From contig UESW01003903.1 of NCBI GenBank assembly GCA_900491605.1, positions 1,045,363 through 1,109,362 of the forward strand: DNA of 64,000 bases, read 5' to 3'. The notes beneath the pieces were generated by a model. That model saw only the letters and a program-made list of their open reading frames with translations, searched no databases and was not told where the DNA came from. The DNA is from Calamus simplicifolius. Its lineage: Eukaryota > Streptophyta > Magnoliopsida > Arecales > Arecaceae. Position numbers and translations under genes: made by a program. Of the stretch, positions 34,301 to 44,435 are shown piece after piece (position 1 is the stretch's first letter; each line of letters starts with the position of its first letter).

Positions 34301-36172
34301 AGCCCCAATTGAAGATAAAATGAGAGAAAATCGATTATGATGGTTTAGACATATACAATGAAGACCTTTATATGCTCTAGTTAGAAAGAGTGATCTTTTA
34401 ACAGTCCATAATACTAATAGAGGTAGAGGTAGATTTAAACTAATATGGACAGAAATAATTAAGAAAGATATAACTATTTGTAATTTGAGTGTTGACTTAG
34501 TCCTAAATAAAGCAGAGTGAAGAAAGTATTCATGTAGCCGACCTCATGTAGTAAGGAGAAGGCTTAGATGAGTTGAGTACAACAACACAATGATCATGCT
34601 CTTGTTAATGTGCACATTTTTTTTAAGAAAACAAAACATCTTCTCCCAAGAACTCCACCTAGGACAATATTCACTAAATAAAAGATTAAGAAAAGTGTGA
34701 TTGAAGCCTCTATTTGAAGTTAAGAAGCTTTAGAAATTTGAAGTACAAAGGCATATTCAAGAATGGTATTGTCTGTCATACTTAACCATGTGATCCCATA
34801 TGTTTGTTTACTGTCATTTTTATGAATTCTGCTTCACCAGGCATTAGTATTCTGTATTCAAAGAATCACACCGGCCATAATATTTATGACTTATTCCAGT
34901 TGTTATTGAAATCAATCTTCATCATCTCCAGTTGTAAGACTTCTTTCATAATTAATCGCTTTATATGGTTACAGAATGCTGAATTCATGTTGGAGAAATT
35001 AGGGTTTAGTGTAGCAGATGCCGTCATCAACACCTTGACTTCTGCTGGTTATAAGAATCAGACTGCTCTGGAAGTTATGATTCAGTCTCCCAACAGTTGT
35101 GTTCTGAAGGAGTTCAAAAAGCAAACCACTTACAAACTTGTTTACAGGATAGATGAATTGATTCACGATGCTGTTGATTCCTCGATTGCAGCTATTAAAG
35201 AATTTGCTGATTCTGTGGCCATTGATAAGGATTCCATCTATCCCAAAACTGATCTGTTCATTACCAGCAGAACTGATATCGTGAATAAGTTGCACAAAGC
35301 TAACCTCTCTGTGTTTGCATCTTCTTCAGAATGAATTTGTGTCTCAACCATGGGACTACTTCTCAGATCCATCTGTCCAGATTAATTCATTTGTCAAGGG
35401 AGCTAGCGTGGATGGAATTATCACCAATTTTCCCTCGACAGCTAGAGCTTACAAAAGTATGTATCCTTCACCATCTTCGCTTTGACGTTCTCATTCTTAT
35501 CTATGGTTATTTATAAGAAATCATAATGACGGGAAAGGAAGTTTTGATCATTATTGTAGCTGCAAAAAATACCAGTAAGCGTTGCTGTTGATCTTGCTTT
35601 GAATCTAAAGCATGTACTTAGAGCCCCCTAATATCATCCCCAGCTCTAGCTTTCAATATAAGATTCCTCAATACCCAATGCAAACTCCTATATTACATGC
35701 AACTGTGCCTCCTAATGCTTCTATAGACCTTCTGGTAATTAGAAACAAAAGAATGATATAAAATTATATGCATCTAAATACAAAGCAACTACACAATTAT
35801 TGCCGATTCCATCTAAAACTAGTGGTCTATCTTCATTTATAACTGAAACCAGCTGGTGCTTTGGATTTGCGCAGGAAATTCTTGTAGGAATTTGGAGATA
35901 AGGCGCCTGTCTTTATGAGCCCTGTTGAAGCTGGTGGTCTATTGCAACTCATCCCCGCGGCGATGCAGCCTCCGGCCTTGGCTCCTATGCCAGTACTGGA
36001 CATCTCTGATGTGGTAGAGCCACCTCTGCCTCCTGTTACATCCAAGACACCACCCACAACCTCTGGAGAAACTGCAGCACCGCCCACGCTGCAACCTTCA
36101 GCTGGGCTACGATGCACTACCTCAGTCTTCAGCTCACTGGCAATCTTCTGTGGGTACCTTCTGTTAGTATGA
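16303..36172 (+). CDS. SHV3/GDPDL-type glycerophosphodiester phosphodiesterase-like protein, nine coding exons, three frame breaks
   Basis: Exons with GT-AG borders: 16303-16420, 17198-17497, 19083-19198, 19306-19806, 21342-21380, 21486-21773, 32120-32259, 34975-35456, 35875-36172. About 760 codons, the usual size of the GDPDL family. The product has a signal peptide (MRRSSGWEVSFLVALLM...VTA), then two tandem GDPD-like domains. The first starts IVARGGFSGIFPDSS and includes WCDVQLTKD and PPGLWLNIQ; the second starts VIISKNGASGDYPDC and includes ADVIDCPVQVTQD and LEKLGFSV. A Pro/Thr-rich linker and a hydrophobic tail (SLAIFCGYLLLV) fit a GPI anchor. Family members act at the plasma membrane/cell wall in cellulose and pectin organisation. 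The His of a classic HRG motif is absent (VARGG), as is usual for this subfamily, so strong catalysis is doubtful. Frame breaks: one base missing near 19401, a shift at about 35317-35320, one base missing near 35894. With all splice sites intact, sequencing error is as likely as recent inactivation. Confidence 0.9.
17498..19082 (+). other. GDPDL intron 2
   Basis: Bounded by GTAAGT and a TTTGAGCAG acceptor. AT-rich; I see no transposon or RNA gene. Introns 1 (16421-17197) and 3 (19199-19305) are likewise plain. Confidence 0.8.
19807..21341 (+). other. GDPDL intron 4
   Basis: Starts GTAATT after CCATCAGAGGCTATAG and ends TATTGTTGCAG before the 39-nt exon. No recognisable element inside. Confidence 0.8.
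22456..22529. repeat. Perfect tandem duplication of a 37-bp unit
   Basis: GCGATACTCAGTAATCTGCC... (37 bp) occurs twice head to tail, 22456-22492 and 22493-22529, without a mismatch. A recent local duplication in the intron or an assembly slip. Confidence 0.85.
23126..23925 (+). repeat. 5' LTR of the Tork-like element
   Basis: Starts TGTTGGGCC, ends CCTAACA, 800 bp. TATTTAAAC at about 23309 is a candidate TATA region; a GAACGGAGC-type U5 follows. Confidence 0.95.
23928..23940 (+). promoter_or_regulatory. Primer binding site for initiator Met-tRNA
   Basis: TGGTATCAGAGCC, two bases after the LTR, is the standard plant copia primer site complementary to the 3' end of the initiator methionine tRNA. 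Confidence 0.93.
24055..24815 (+). pseudogene. Tork-like gag, frameshifted, with altered zinc knuckle
   Basis: The ATG at 24055 gives MGSSIKLEVEKFDGKGSFSM, the start of a UBN2-type copia gag with LWTKLHTLYMGKNMCNKLML and LGHIQIFDQMSNEL. The frame meets TGA at 24610 and continues in another frame (one base missing near 24609) through a Gly/Arg-rich stretch to the zinc knuckle CYKCGEVGHFKKNYP. The expected CCHC fourth ligand is Tyr (TAT) instead of Cys, so zinc binding should be impaired. A second shift near 24805 separates gag from pol. Copia gag and pol are normally one polyprotein, so both shifts are damage or error. Confidence 0.88.
24820..25173 (+). CDS. Tork-like aspartic protease and GAG-pre-integrase start
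   Basis: The reading frame contains WTLDSACSHHYTPNRSWF, the N-terminal block of copia protease (here DSA in place of the commoner DSG), and VPELKKNLVSLG just before the GAG-pre-integrase region. The frame is lost near 25121, where the next frame takes over with RTGYSFSS. The given start is not an ATG, because this is an internal part of a polyprotein. Confidence 0.75.
   Translation: MSTVADQEVEDDLLVVSDDHRHITEMWTLDSACSHHYTPNRSWFSTYTEVEEGNVTLGDNHPCKVAGIGTVRVRMFDGMVRTLTSVKHVPELKKNLVSLGTWSGLDTASAVVPGVEF
25122..26669 (+). CDS. Tork-like integrase and start of reverse transcriptase
   Basis: A 515-codon open frame. Zinc-binding part: HYRLGHMGDKGM and CEPCQMGKQRR. Catalytic core: HTDVWGPAPV, RSDNGGEYTS and PQQNGVAERMNRTL supply the three acidic residues. 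NHLRVFGCTAYVHV and KMVFLGYPRGVKGYRLW follow as in other copia integrases. The frame ends after crossing into RT; a one-base shift near 26590 moves RT into the next frame. Confidence 0.9.
   Translation: MERTGYSFSSRARSGVLNISNGAMVVMRGRRLENNLYKMEGSVMTVKSEVAAVEQDPRDVYRMWHYRLGHMGDKGMKELSKRGLLPDLSSGDMEICEPCQMGKQRRVQFSVSTVRSAEPLELVHTDVWGPAPVLARNGARYFMTLIDDFSRKLWIYFMKEKSEVFTKFKIWKAEMEKEQGKSVKCLRSDNGGEYTSREFQIFCEEWGIRRHFSVMRTPQQNGVAERMNRTLLEKARCLRLQAGLPKMLWVDVVDAASYLVNRSPHTRLDGDIPEEIWSGRKTSLNHLRVFGCTAYVHVGAGERSKLDARSKKMVFLGYPRGVKGYRLWDPLEKKVVISRDVTFDESSILQNRSGMDAQQGLQEVEHGNTSQITSYTVVPFASGPGGFEIQVERTDRGGRSQGVQQDAAEQGTDTGIAQQRPRRNVRPPVRYGFEDSLSYALVTANGDPFTYEEAMESQDRDRWIHAMAEEMQSLHRNNTWQVVQLPQERNPLVVNGFISARKELQNKRVSGIRQD
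26558..28060 (+). CDS. Tork-like reverse transcriptase and RNase H
   Basis: A 500-codon open frame: KARLVAKGYSQKEGIDY, QMDVKTAFLHGHLEESIYM, LYGLKQSPRQWYKRF, and the catalytic YVDD at 27056-27067. RNase H has GYVDADFGGD, STTEAEYIGI, HSDSQSALML and HARTKHIDLRYH. It ends TGA at 28058-28060, 9 bp before the polypurine tract. A few residues are missing in SRFMAHWRALK relative to the usual spacing, a small in-frame deletion. The tail ENPADALTKVLP is typical of the Tnt1-like group. Confidence 0.92.
   Translation: MAGGPAATRKKPIGCKWVYQRKEGASEQEGIRYKARLVAKGYSQKEGIDYGEIFSPVVRHTSIRLLLSIVAAQDLELEQMDVKTAFLHGHLEESIYMEQPPGFREPRSDGKVCLLKKSLYGLKQSPRQWYKRFDTYVRSIGLSRYEYDSCVYVKSLDDGFRMYLLLYVDDMLIACKSEKAVQELKIALSREFEMKDLGPARKILGMEIIRDRSKGVLHLSQGGYIKKILERYGMKDAKPTALPLAAHFFLSKTMSPQTEVEAQEMEKVPYASGVGSLMYAMVCCRPDIAHAVSQVSRFMAHWRALKGIFRYLVGTVGVGICYGQQEGAERSNLSKEARGQLYGYVDADFGGDVDTRRSTTGFMFSLFGGPVSWRSCLQPITALSTTEAEYIGITEAAKEALWLKGLLLEMGLDQKVVQVHSDSQSALMLVQNAVYHARTKHIDLRYHRIRELVEDGEVELVKVYTKENPADALTKVLPRDSFQKCISLLKLMDTVDVLRP
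28069..28078 (+). promoter_or_regulatory. Polypurine tract of the Tork-like element
   Basis: AGGTGGAGAT directly precedes the TGTTGGG start of the 3' LTR. Confidence 0.88.
28079..28878 (+). repeat. 3' LTR of the Tork-like element
   Basis: An 800-bp copy of 23126-23925 ending CCTAACA, followed by TSD GGTTC. Confidence 0.95.
32260..34974 (+). other. GDPDL intron 7
   Basis: GTAATTG donor, GGTTACAG acceptor. Mostly AT-rich without features, apart from the LINE remnant at 34200-34590. Confidence 0.8.
34200..34590 (+). mobile_element. RTE-type LINE C-terminal remnant
   Basis: The plus strand reads MRENRLWWF-like then HIQ-RPLYAL, GRGRFKLIWTEIIKKDI and a tail region ending GAGTACAACAACAC. RTE-clade LINEs of plants end their ORF with a GRGRPK..W motif and carry short TTG/CAA-rich tails rather than poly-A. 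It is in the sense direction of the host gene; the frame has several stops. Confidence 0.6.
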
Positions 36173-38024
36173 GTCAAGTGCATGCACGAATCTTATATTT
36201 GGACAAAGTTTTTTAGGCATCATCTATCGACGGCCCAACTACTAATCCACTTCATTTTCGCTCCCCATAATTCTTTCTGTAATAATAATATTATTATTGC
36301 TATTATTTTAGGCTGTATGCAACGATCCTTCTCTCATCCTGTGCCATCCTGTGAGCGTCTCGTCGTCCTGTAAACATTTCACACTTATCATGGAAAAAGA
36401 TGGTTTGCAGTAGCTACTGCTGTGTGTCATTATGTCATATGATCGCTAGCACAGCAATGACTGTTGAGCACAGAAGCGACTGCCGCCTGCTTGAGATAAC
36501 ATCCTGAGAGATTTAATATTGTTTGTTGGAAGATATTGGAAGTATGATACCATGTAGCTTTGTTCCACACGCCTCATCTAATATCCTGAGACAGAGGTAA
36601 AGATCTTGTTTGACGATAAACCATCTCTTTCCCTTTAACTAAGTAGCTTTTCCGAGTAGCTTAGGATGTCATTTCCTTCTAACCAAAAAGTATCCGATTG
36701 ATAAGCTTTGAACATACCACGTATCAAGTAAGTACCAAGTCACTTGATCAAACAGTTAAGGATATTTGAAAGAGGAACGAGTGACATTTCTGCATTCGAA
36801 GGCACTCTTTATACATTATATTCATATGGTTGATCAGTCTCATTGGAGCAACTCAATTTAGCATTCTTAAACTGTTCAGAATGAGGCCAGCTTCCATAAT
36901 TAATTAACCACTGTCACACTGTCATAGCAGCATATTTAGCAAATAAAATCACCTTTAACTTGATATGCCTGCACTTATATTTGTTGACCTTAGATCAAAA
37001 CAAAGGTTACATATAAAAATATTAAAATATGAGCATTCTTGTATTACGTGCGTGATGCTTCCCCATAAGAAGCATCTGCTAGCTTCCACTCCAATAATGA
37101 AAATTATATTCTAAAATATAACAACACCAGAACAAGACCACAGCAACATGAATTCTCAACTGCAACCTGGAGAAAATCTGAACAAAATCATAGATCATGA
37201 AATGAATGCACACCCAAAGTACCTTCTTTTCTCCTGTTGGTATTTGCAGCACATGAGATTATTAAAGAGAGATCCACAAAACGAAAATTTGAGTCCATAT
37301 TTTCACATTAGATAGATCTCCTAAAGAAAACCTAGCCATTCTACTTACTACACATATTTACAAGCTGAGCTAGACACCTTACATATGACTGCCATGTAAC
37401 CCTAGGAAATTATAGTTTCATTATCCTAAATTATATACAAAATATACAGGAACATAGTCATACCCCTTTTTTCATTGGCATCTACCACATACCAAGGGTG
37501 CCAGTCACAGGATCTAGAGCGCCCATCTAAGCAGGTGCGGCATAGACGTTAGAAGCATGAGTGAGATGTCAGTAGGTGGTCTTTGGATTCAGAAGTGATA
37601 TGCGCACGGTTTGGAAGCCAGACCACCAAGACAATCAATAGGCAAGCATTCACCTAGAAGAAAAGCATCTGTTGTTCAGCAGGCATTACCCTAAAATCTG
37701 TTGGGAAAGTCAAATGATCAGTTGCTGTAACTTCAGTGGACAATGTGCTAGTCTAAAAATTCTCTAATCCATTCAGTAATCTTGTTCATTATGATTCTGT
37801 ATCCCAATTATGCCATTCTTAATATACTTTTTAAAATAAGAGCAATTAATCCATATTTATGCTGTGCCAAAAGAGCATTGAGGGTCCCTTGGGCCCATCA
37901 AATTTCCCAATAGAACATCATTTGATTCACAAAGAAAATTTTATCATGATACAATCATCAATATGGATGGTTTTGGAAAGTAAAATATGCACATATCTAA
38001 TTTCAATTCTCTGTTTTGATACAC
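36173..38024. other. 3' flank of GDPDL and intergenic spacer
   Basis: The first few hundred bases are probably the GDPDL 3' UTR (TAATAATAATATTATTATTG near 36280); no single poly-A signal can be chosen. The remainder shows no gene or repeat that I recognise. Confidence 0.5.
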
Positions 38025-38157
38025 ATCCAATATGTGATGAAATCTTTCCAGCACCTAAATTCCTCCTGTCTTTTGTCTTAACCAACTGTTCTCTATCTAA
38101 CTGAATTTCCCTCTCCTGCTTCAACAACTCTATCCACTTCCATTCTCTATCTCCCAT

Positions 38158-41100
38158 TTTAAATATTAATTAATATATTTACTTTTTTTTGGCATTTTAT
38201 CTTTCATTCAAAATCATGATACTTATTTGGTATTGCCTCCTCTCTTTTTTGTGTCTTTACTAAATGCGCATTGCATGCACCTGTCTAGTTTAATCCAATA
38301 GATAATCCCACATTTCACATCAAAACATTCTGTTAAAAACAAAGCAATATAATACTTTTAAGACTGGAATTCCCTAAAATTTTGGAGAGAATAAATTATA
38401 GCACAAGACCATATTGTAAAGAATGAAAATAGCTTATAACTCGGTTAATAAGAAACCAGCAAAATTGTTTGCATGGCTCTGGATATAAATTGTTTCTGTT
38501 CAATGTCATAAATTTTCAATGGGAACCTGGGACATATTCAACTCCAGCTTTTGTGTTAATTTCATTGCACTTCTCAAATAAAGACTTTTTAGTTACTGAG
38601 ATATCAACAAAAACAATGTAGGTGGGCAAACTTGGCCTGAAAACTAGAAGAAATCAAATAAATTTCTAAACTTACAGAACATCACAAGGTAGTGGATGAT
38701 CATGCCAAAATACCAAACAACATTTAACGAAGATACAAATTTAGGCCCTAACTCTTAGATACCATATAATTTTTGATATCTTCTGCAGTCAGACATTGAT
38801 CACACAATCTTTGAAAACAAACATTTATTTCAGGTAATATGAAGAAAGTAATATGGAATTGAAACGTCCAGTCAGTAAAGTGTATCATAGCTAGATCAGC
38901 CATGTATCCTTAAGTGTGGAAGTGTGGACAGGAGTTTAATCTGAAACATTGACAGGAGTTTACAGAGCCCTGATGATTTAGTTATTCTTGCACTAGAAAT
39001 ATTGCGTGTCTTTGACTATTTGTTCTTGATGTACCAATGATTTCGCAATTACAAATTTGTCTTTACAAATGCATATAGTCTACAAAATTATACTACGGGT
39101 ATGCATTATTCTAGAGTCATTAGGAGTATATTTCAGAGATGTAGATTCGACCAGATTTGAGGTCATTGACATCTGATTTTTGTGATAGAAAATTGAAGTT
39201 GCTAAAGATTTCATGTTTCTGGATTCTCCTTTTCCTGTTGCTCTGTCATTTCCTTCTTTCTTTCCTGCATTTCTATTCCTCCCACTCAACTGAATCCTTC
39301 CTGGTGACATCTGAATTTAATATAAGGGTCTTCTTCATTTAAAATTAAAGATTACAGGGAAATGCATGATAAACAAGATGGAGAAGAGAGAAGGAAGAGA
39401 AAAAGAAAAGGGACATGTTGTTCACCAAATATTGGATGTCTCTTCACAATGCGATTTTAAACACCCTATATCACTCTAAAAACAATCATAATATCTCTAG
39501 GAGTTTATTCAACATATAGCCAAATATAATCTTATAACACTAGACAATTGACAGCTATATAATCAACTTCTCAACAAGAGGGTTCAAACACGATTTGGAC
39601 TTCATATTTATTGCAGGCTCTCCAAGTTGCCTTTTTTTCTGACAAGCAATAGATAATGAAACCCCATTAAAAAGTCCAATATTATCATTTCCTCTATTTC
39701 ATTTTATAATATGATATTTCCATTTGACTCAAAATCGAGCTAAATAGAGAAAAAGAATTCATATAGCTGACCTCAACTAGTTTAAGATTAAGGCTTTATT
39801 GTTGTTGTTGCTGCTGCTGCTGCTACTGATGATCAGACAAAGAAATATATAGTTATTAGACTCCCACTAACTCTATTTTTTAAGGGCCACATCCCACCCC
39901 CCACAGCCTGGGGATCTTTTTCCCTTCCCCCTCCTGTATCTAGAACCCCCTTCTTTTGCCTTTCTTCCCTTGTCTCGGGCAGAGGGATGGCAGAAGAATG
40001 CAGCCTTCCACTTGTAAAACACGTGTCCCTCTCTTTCTCATATATCTTTTCTTCCATTACCCTCCTTTCAGTACATGTCCTATCTTCCCACTCCTTCCGC
40101 AGTCTCTAAACCCTAAAACTTTCTCTAGCCTCCCAAAGATCACACATTGGTGTCTTCAAACAGTTAAAACCTATCAGATCAGTAGTAATCCTTCCATCAT
40201 CAGATGGCCCTCTCATCCCCTCTATGCCATCAACAGGTCCTACAGTATATGGTGAATATTCGTGAAGTTGCATATCAACTTTTGTAAGGTTTAGTTTATC
40301 ATCTTATTGATAAAAAAGGGGGAAAAATCACATCACATCCTTTGAATCATTGACTACTTTAGGCTTAAAAATCTACTGAATGTGACATGATTGTTAAATT
40401 TTTGTTCCTAATTCATGGTGCTCTAAAAATGTGACATGAAAATGTGTTTGCACGACTCTAGGAGCAGGTGCTTACCAGGGTTTCCACAATTCTCTCAGCC
40501 TATCAAGGGCGGGCCCAGTTTTTATTTCAATTTATTGTTTTGTCCTAGTAAAATTCTATTGCATCTTAGATAGTTGTCATAGGATATTTGATTTTTCTTC
40601 AAGCATTAGTTAGCCGATCTTACTCTGTTCAATGTTTCAGATGTTCTAGGTCTCAAAATCGCAATGAAGGTCCTTATATACATCTATTAGGCTCTTGGCA
40701 TATAATGGCAACCATAAGTCCCAATATATAATAGATGCTGCAATAAAATCTCTTAAAGACAGCTTAGAATCATCATTATTGATGGTGGGAGCACCGAGTA
40801 TCTCATTTGGAAAAAGATGGTCATCAAAATGAGCCAAGGATGGGAGGAAAATCAAACTGGCCAAACAATATCATGGTATTCAAAAATGACTCTAAGAACT
40901 CAATGTTTTGTAATGCTGCATGCAAGTTTGATCAAGGAGTGGTCGATAAATGACAGCACCACAATGGCTCCCCACTCCATAGCTTCCAAAACAAAATTAT
41001 TACACCACAAAAAAAGGTAAAAAGACTCTTCTGCAGCCTCACATAAAAAGGCACTTATTAGGAAACAATCATTAACTTTTCTGCAAATTATTGAGATAAA

Positions 41101-41990
41101 TAAATTATGCCCATTGACATACACTCTAAGTGAGTGGACCTACTACTGACATGTGCAACAAACATAGTCCACATCAACAGCACATGAGCAGACAACAAAG
41201 AACAGGTCTTCCTCCTGCCATCACCACTTTCCATCACAAATTCTTTGCAATCTTAGACAACTCATAAAAGAAACATCTAATAGATGCCACAACTTCAATA
41301 TCTGTAAGACATTTAATTTAAGGATACCAACTTAAGCAGCCCTGCCTTTCACAAAAACATCCCCATATGGTTTAAAATTGATCCCTACCCAAAATAGCCA
41401 CCTACAAAACTGATGGATAAAATGGGAAGTTCAATTGTAACAACTTGGACACGCAATCTCCTGAATAAAGCCAACAATTTCCTCTCTAATTCACAATGAT
41501 GCTTCATTTCTTGCCACCACTCGCTTCTAATCATGGATTTCCTGATAACCAATCCCTAAAGGAAGACCTAATACCTGTTAAGATAGTGATTTTGAACCAT
41601 CCAAACACTAATATTCTACCAACGAAAGTTTTTCAGCCTTTATTCCATCAAAGGTGCTGAAAGCCATCTAAACAACATAAACATCAATCTTTCATTTGTT
41701 AAATATTTTTAAAAACAAGAATTTTCTGGCATATTTTCCCATAAGCACCTCCTTACACCCTCCTCCAAAAAAATATGCTTTAGCTGGCTAAACCATTTTC
41801 ACAACAGTATTGAGGCTCTTTGTCTTCTTCCTTCATTATGTCAAGCGAAAAGCGCACATATAATCTGTGGTGAAGGTGCAGAAAATGTAGATGACTCAAT
41901 TATTTCAGTAGGATAATGAATTTCTAGGTGGTAAGTACTATAATAGAAGTAAATGAAAAATTCAAGAGCACCTGAACATACCAGGATTCG
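38158..41990. other. Gene-poor spacer in copy A
   Basis: No gene is supported. It contains the RTE LINE tail (39715-39832), a pyrimidine-rich patch at 39890-40110, and otherwise AT-rich sequence. Short open frames here are conserved in copy B only because the copies are near-identical. Confidence 0.6.
39715..39832 (+). mobile_element. RTE-type LINE 3' tail with TTG/CTG triplets (copy A)
   Basis: The plus strand reads LTQNRAK, stop, RKRIHIADLN, the end of an RTE-clade LINE ORF, followed by TTAAGATTAAGGCTTTATTG and a (TTG)n(CTG)n run. Copy B has one more CTG. Confidence 0.6.
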
Positions 41991-42009
41991 GGAAGACTTT
42001 CCAAACTCA

Positions 42010-43623
42010 TTCCCATAACAAGAACAGGACATTTTGCAGAGTGAAGATTGCTTGGCGTACGAAACAGAACTACTCCCTTAAGACGCTAGAGCCAGTGGCT
42101 ACGTCATTTTCAAATTCCTTGAAAAGCATGCCATGCACTGCACTTGCATCAGCCTGGCCAATGTCTTCAAAGGATTCAGCCAGCAGTCGGGACCAGTCCG
42201 TAAGCATCTCATTCAGCTGAAACATCATCAGTACCAAATTCTGTCTCACCTTGAAATCTGTCACTTCGTTATATGCTTCAGAAGCCAATGAAAGTCCGCT
42301 TCTCTTTGTACGCCTGATAAGATAAGAGCATTCAGAGGAAACCACGGAGCTCACAGAACAGAATGAAGCCATTCCCTGCACCTTTCGTGATCACCCAGCC
42401 CAAGTTTTTTTGTTTTTTTTGGAATAGGACATGCCACGACCCGATCAAACACTTGGAATGTGACATGTTCGGGATGTTGGGACGAGTGGAACAGTTCCAT
42501 CCTGATATTTGAGACGAGTCGAATGTCCCCGTGAGACTTGGCATGGCCACATCTTCTTATGCGTCTAAAGACCGTAAAGACCCCATCCAATCCTCACGCC
42601 GAATACATGCACCACTATATAACACTTCTGGAATTGGACCGGTCTCGACTCCGACGACAGCTTCTCCGTCATAAAACTAGCCATCTTACTCACAAATGGG
42701 AAGAGCTCCCGACGCCTCCATGAGCATCGCGTACGCCACTGCACGATAAATAAAGCTGGTCCCTCTTCCCCACCGTCCCCGCAAGCAATTTACAGAACTC
42801 CACCACGATCGGGGCGCACCACACCTGCACAGGCTTTGGCAGAAACTCGGAATTCGAGCTCAGGAAGAGCCGAATGGTCCTCTCCGCGACACCACGGTAC
42901 CCATCGACCGCAGAAAGGTACAGGTTGACGAGCACCGCCGGGGCGCCGGCCAAGAGAAAGACCTGGAGGTGGCCCCCGATGGCATCATCGCCCTCGCCAG
43001 CCGAACCGTTCGGTGCCGTCGCGAGGAACTCCTTGACAAGGCCATCAATGTTAGAAATCTCCCTCACGGCACGCAACTGGTCGGTGCAGCCGCTCTCGAT
43101 AAGCCAGGAGACGGCGGCGATGAGGTCGTTGACCACCTGCCAGGCCCGGGGGAACCGGGTGCTCCGCAGTCGCCCGGTGAGATGGAGGCAGCAGTCGTTC
43201 TCGAGCGAGCATTCGGCAAGGGAGCAGTCGCCGGGAGCTGTCGGCCGGCGTAGATCAGGCGCTGGTCCCACGTCGTGATCCCGGTGATCATCCGGATCTG
43301 GTCGATCACCGAGTCCACGGTGTCGAAGGGGCTGGCGTGGATGACTAGGGTTTTCGACATGGTGCGGACGAAGAAATGGAGGGTGGTGGAGAAGGAGGGG
43401 AGAACCCTAGATGTGGCATCGGGAGAGGGGGGAAGGGGGTGGCGGAGGAGGATAGAAAGTGGGGCGTGACCATGCTCACGAGGTGGTTGGAGGCGTCGCC
43501 GGAGTCGGAGTCGACGGGATCATAGTCGTCGAGCTTGCGCTTGGAGGGAAGCAGGTGGTGGTCGAGGGGCTGGGGTAGGCGGACGATCACGGCGGAGGGA
43601 GAGACGGTGGGGAGAACTGACAT
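42010..43623 (-). pseudogene. UPL5-like HECT ubiquitin ligase pseudogene, copy A
   Basis: On the minus strand MSVLPTVSPSAVIV starts at 43623. A ubiquitin-like domain follows (LHFFVRTMSKTLVIHASPFD, then WDQRLIYAGRQL), then PRAWQVVNDLIAAV, VFLLAGAPAVLVNLYLS and CAPIVVEFCKLLAG to TGA/TAG near 42690, as in the N-terminal half of plant UPL5 ligases. At 42381-42070 a HECT start is recognisable (FQLNEMLTDWSRLLAESFED, LFKEFENDVATGSSVLRE). The next codon is TAG where the family has Trp, and a second stop follows before VFPNP near 42010. The large region between these parts and the catalytic C-lobe with its Cys are not found, so it cannot form an active E3. Extra one-base shifts lie near 43415 and 43232. 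Confidence 0.8.
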
Positions 43624-43849
43624 CGCAGGCGACGCGGCGGCGGAAGGGGAAGGGAGGAGAGAAGGCGAGAGTAAGCTCGTCGGAGGAGAAGGGCTATCGA
43701 GATGAAGGAAGGAGAGAGCGTAGAGGGAAGAGAGAGGGAGGTATAGAGGCAGAGTTTGACAGCGTTACGCCGCCGAGGCGGCGGCACCGTAGGTGGGTTA
43801 GAATTTTTTTTTTTTTTAAGTAAATTCAGGCACATGCGGGATGAAAAGA

Positions 43850-44435
43850 AAAAACTAATAATATTTAATAAAATATAACAATATTATATTATAATATCAT
43901 CTGTTTATAACGTTACATATAATATTATAATACTATAACAATTTCAATATTATAACGAAAGCCGTTATATTATTTTTTATAATATTATGTAATATTAAAT
44001 ATTAAAGTTATTATATAATTTTTTTAATAATATAATATTAAATTTGATACTACGTGAATTATAATAACATAATATTATTGTTTAATATTATATTGCAATG
44101 AAAGCTGTTACATAATTTTTCATAATATTATGACATCAAATTTGTTATTATAACATTTAAAAATAAAAATTTTCATATTATAATATTATAATTATAAAAT
44201 TAGTTATAAAATCATAAATCATAAAATCATAATATTATTAATATTATGATTTTAATATTATTATAATTGTTGCAATATTATAATATTAAAATTTAATATA
44301 ACTATGGTTATATTATAATGAAAGTTGTTATATTTATTTTTATAATATTATATATTAATATTACATGCTATTATAATATTAATATTATTTAATAATGTAG
44401 TATTATTATTAAATTTAATATTAAGGAATAGTTTT
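43850..44435. repeat. AT-rich low-complexity block (copy A)
   Basis: Nearly pure A/T made from ATAATATTATA-like short palindromes with occasional GTTATATT and AACGAAAG. No coding sequence. It lies just upstream of the UPL5-like start. Confidence 0.8.

Noticed and set aside
37927..38157. Minus-strand frame starting MGDREWKWIELLKQERE
   Set aside because: Short, no recognisable family, no neighbouring exons. The copy B version is cut by the gap; the charged pattern alone is not enough.
43587..43835. Pro/Leu/Ser-rich minus-strand frame upstream of the UPL5-like start
   Set aside because: Pyrimidine-rich 5' leader; no conserved motif, and the UPL5-like ATG lies downstream in another frame.
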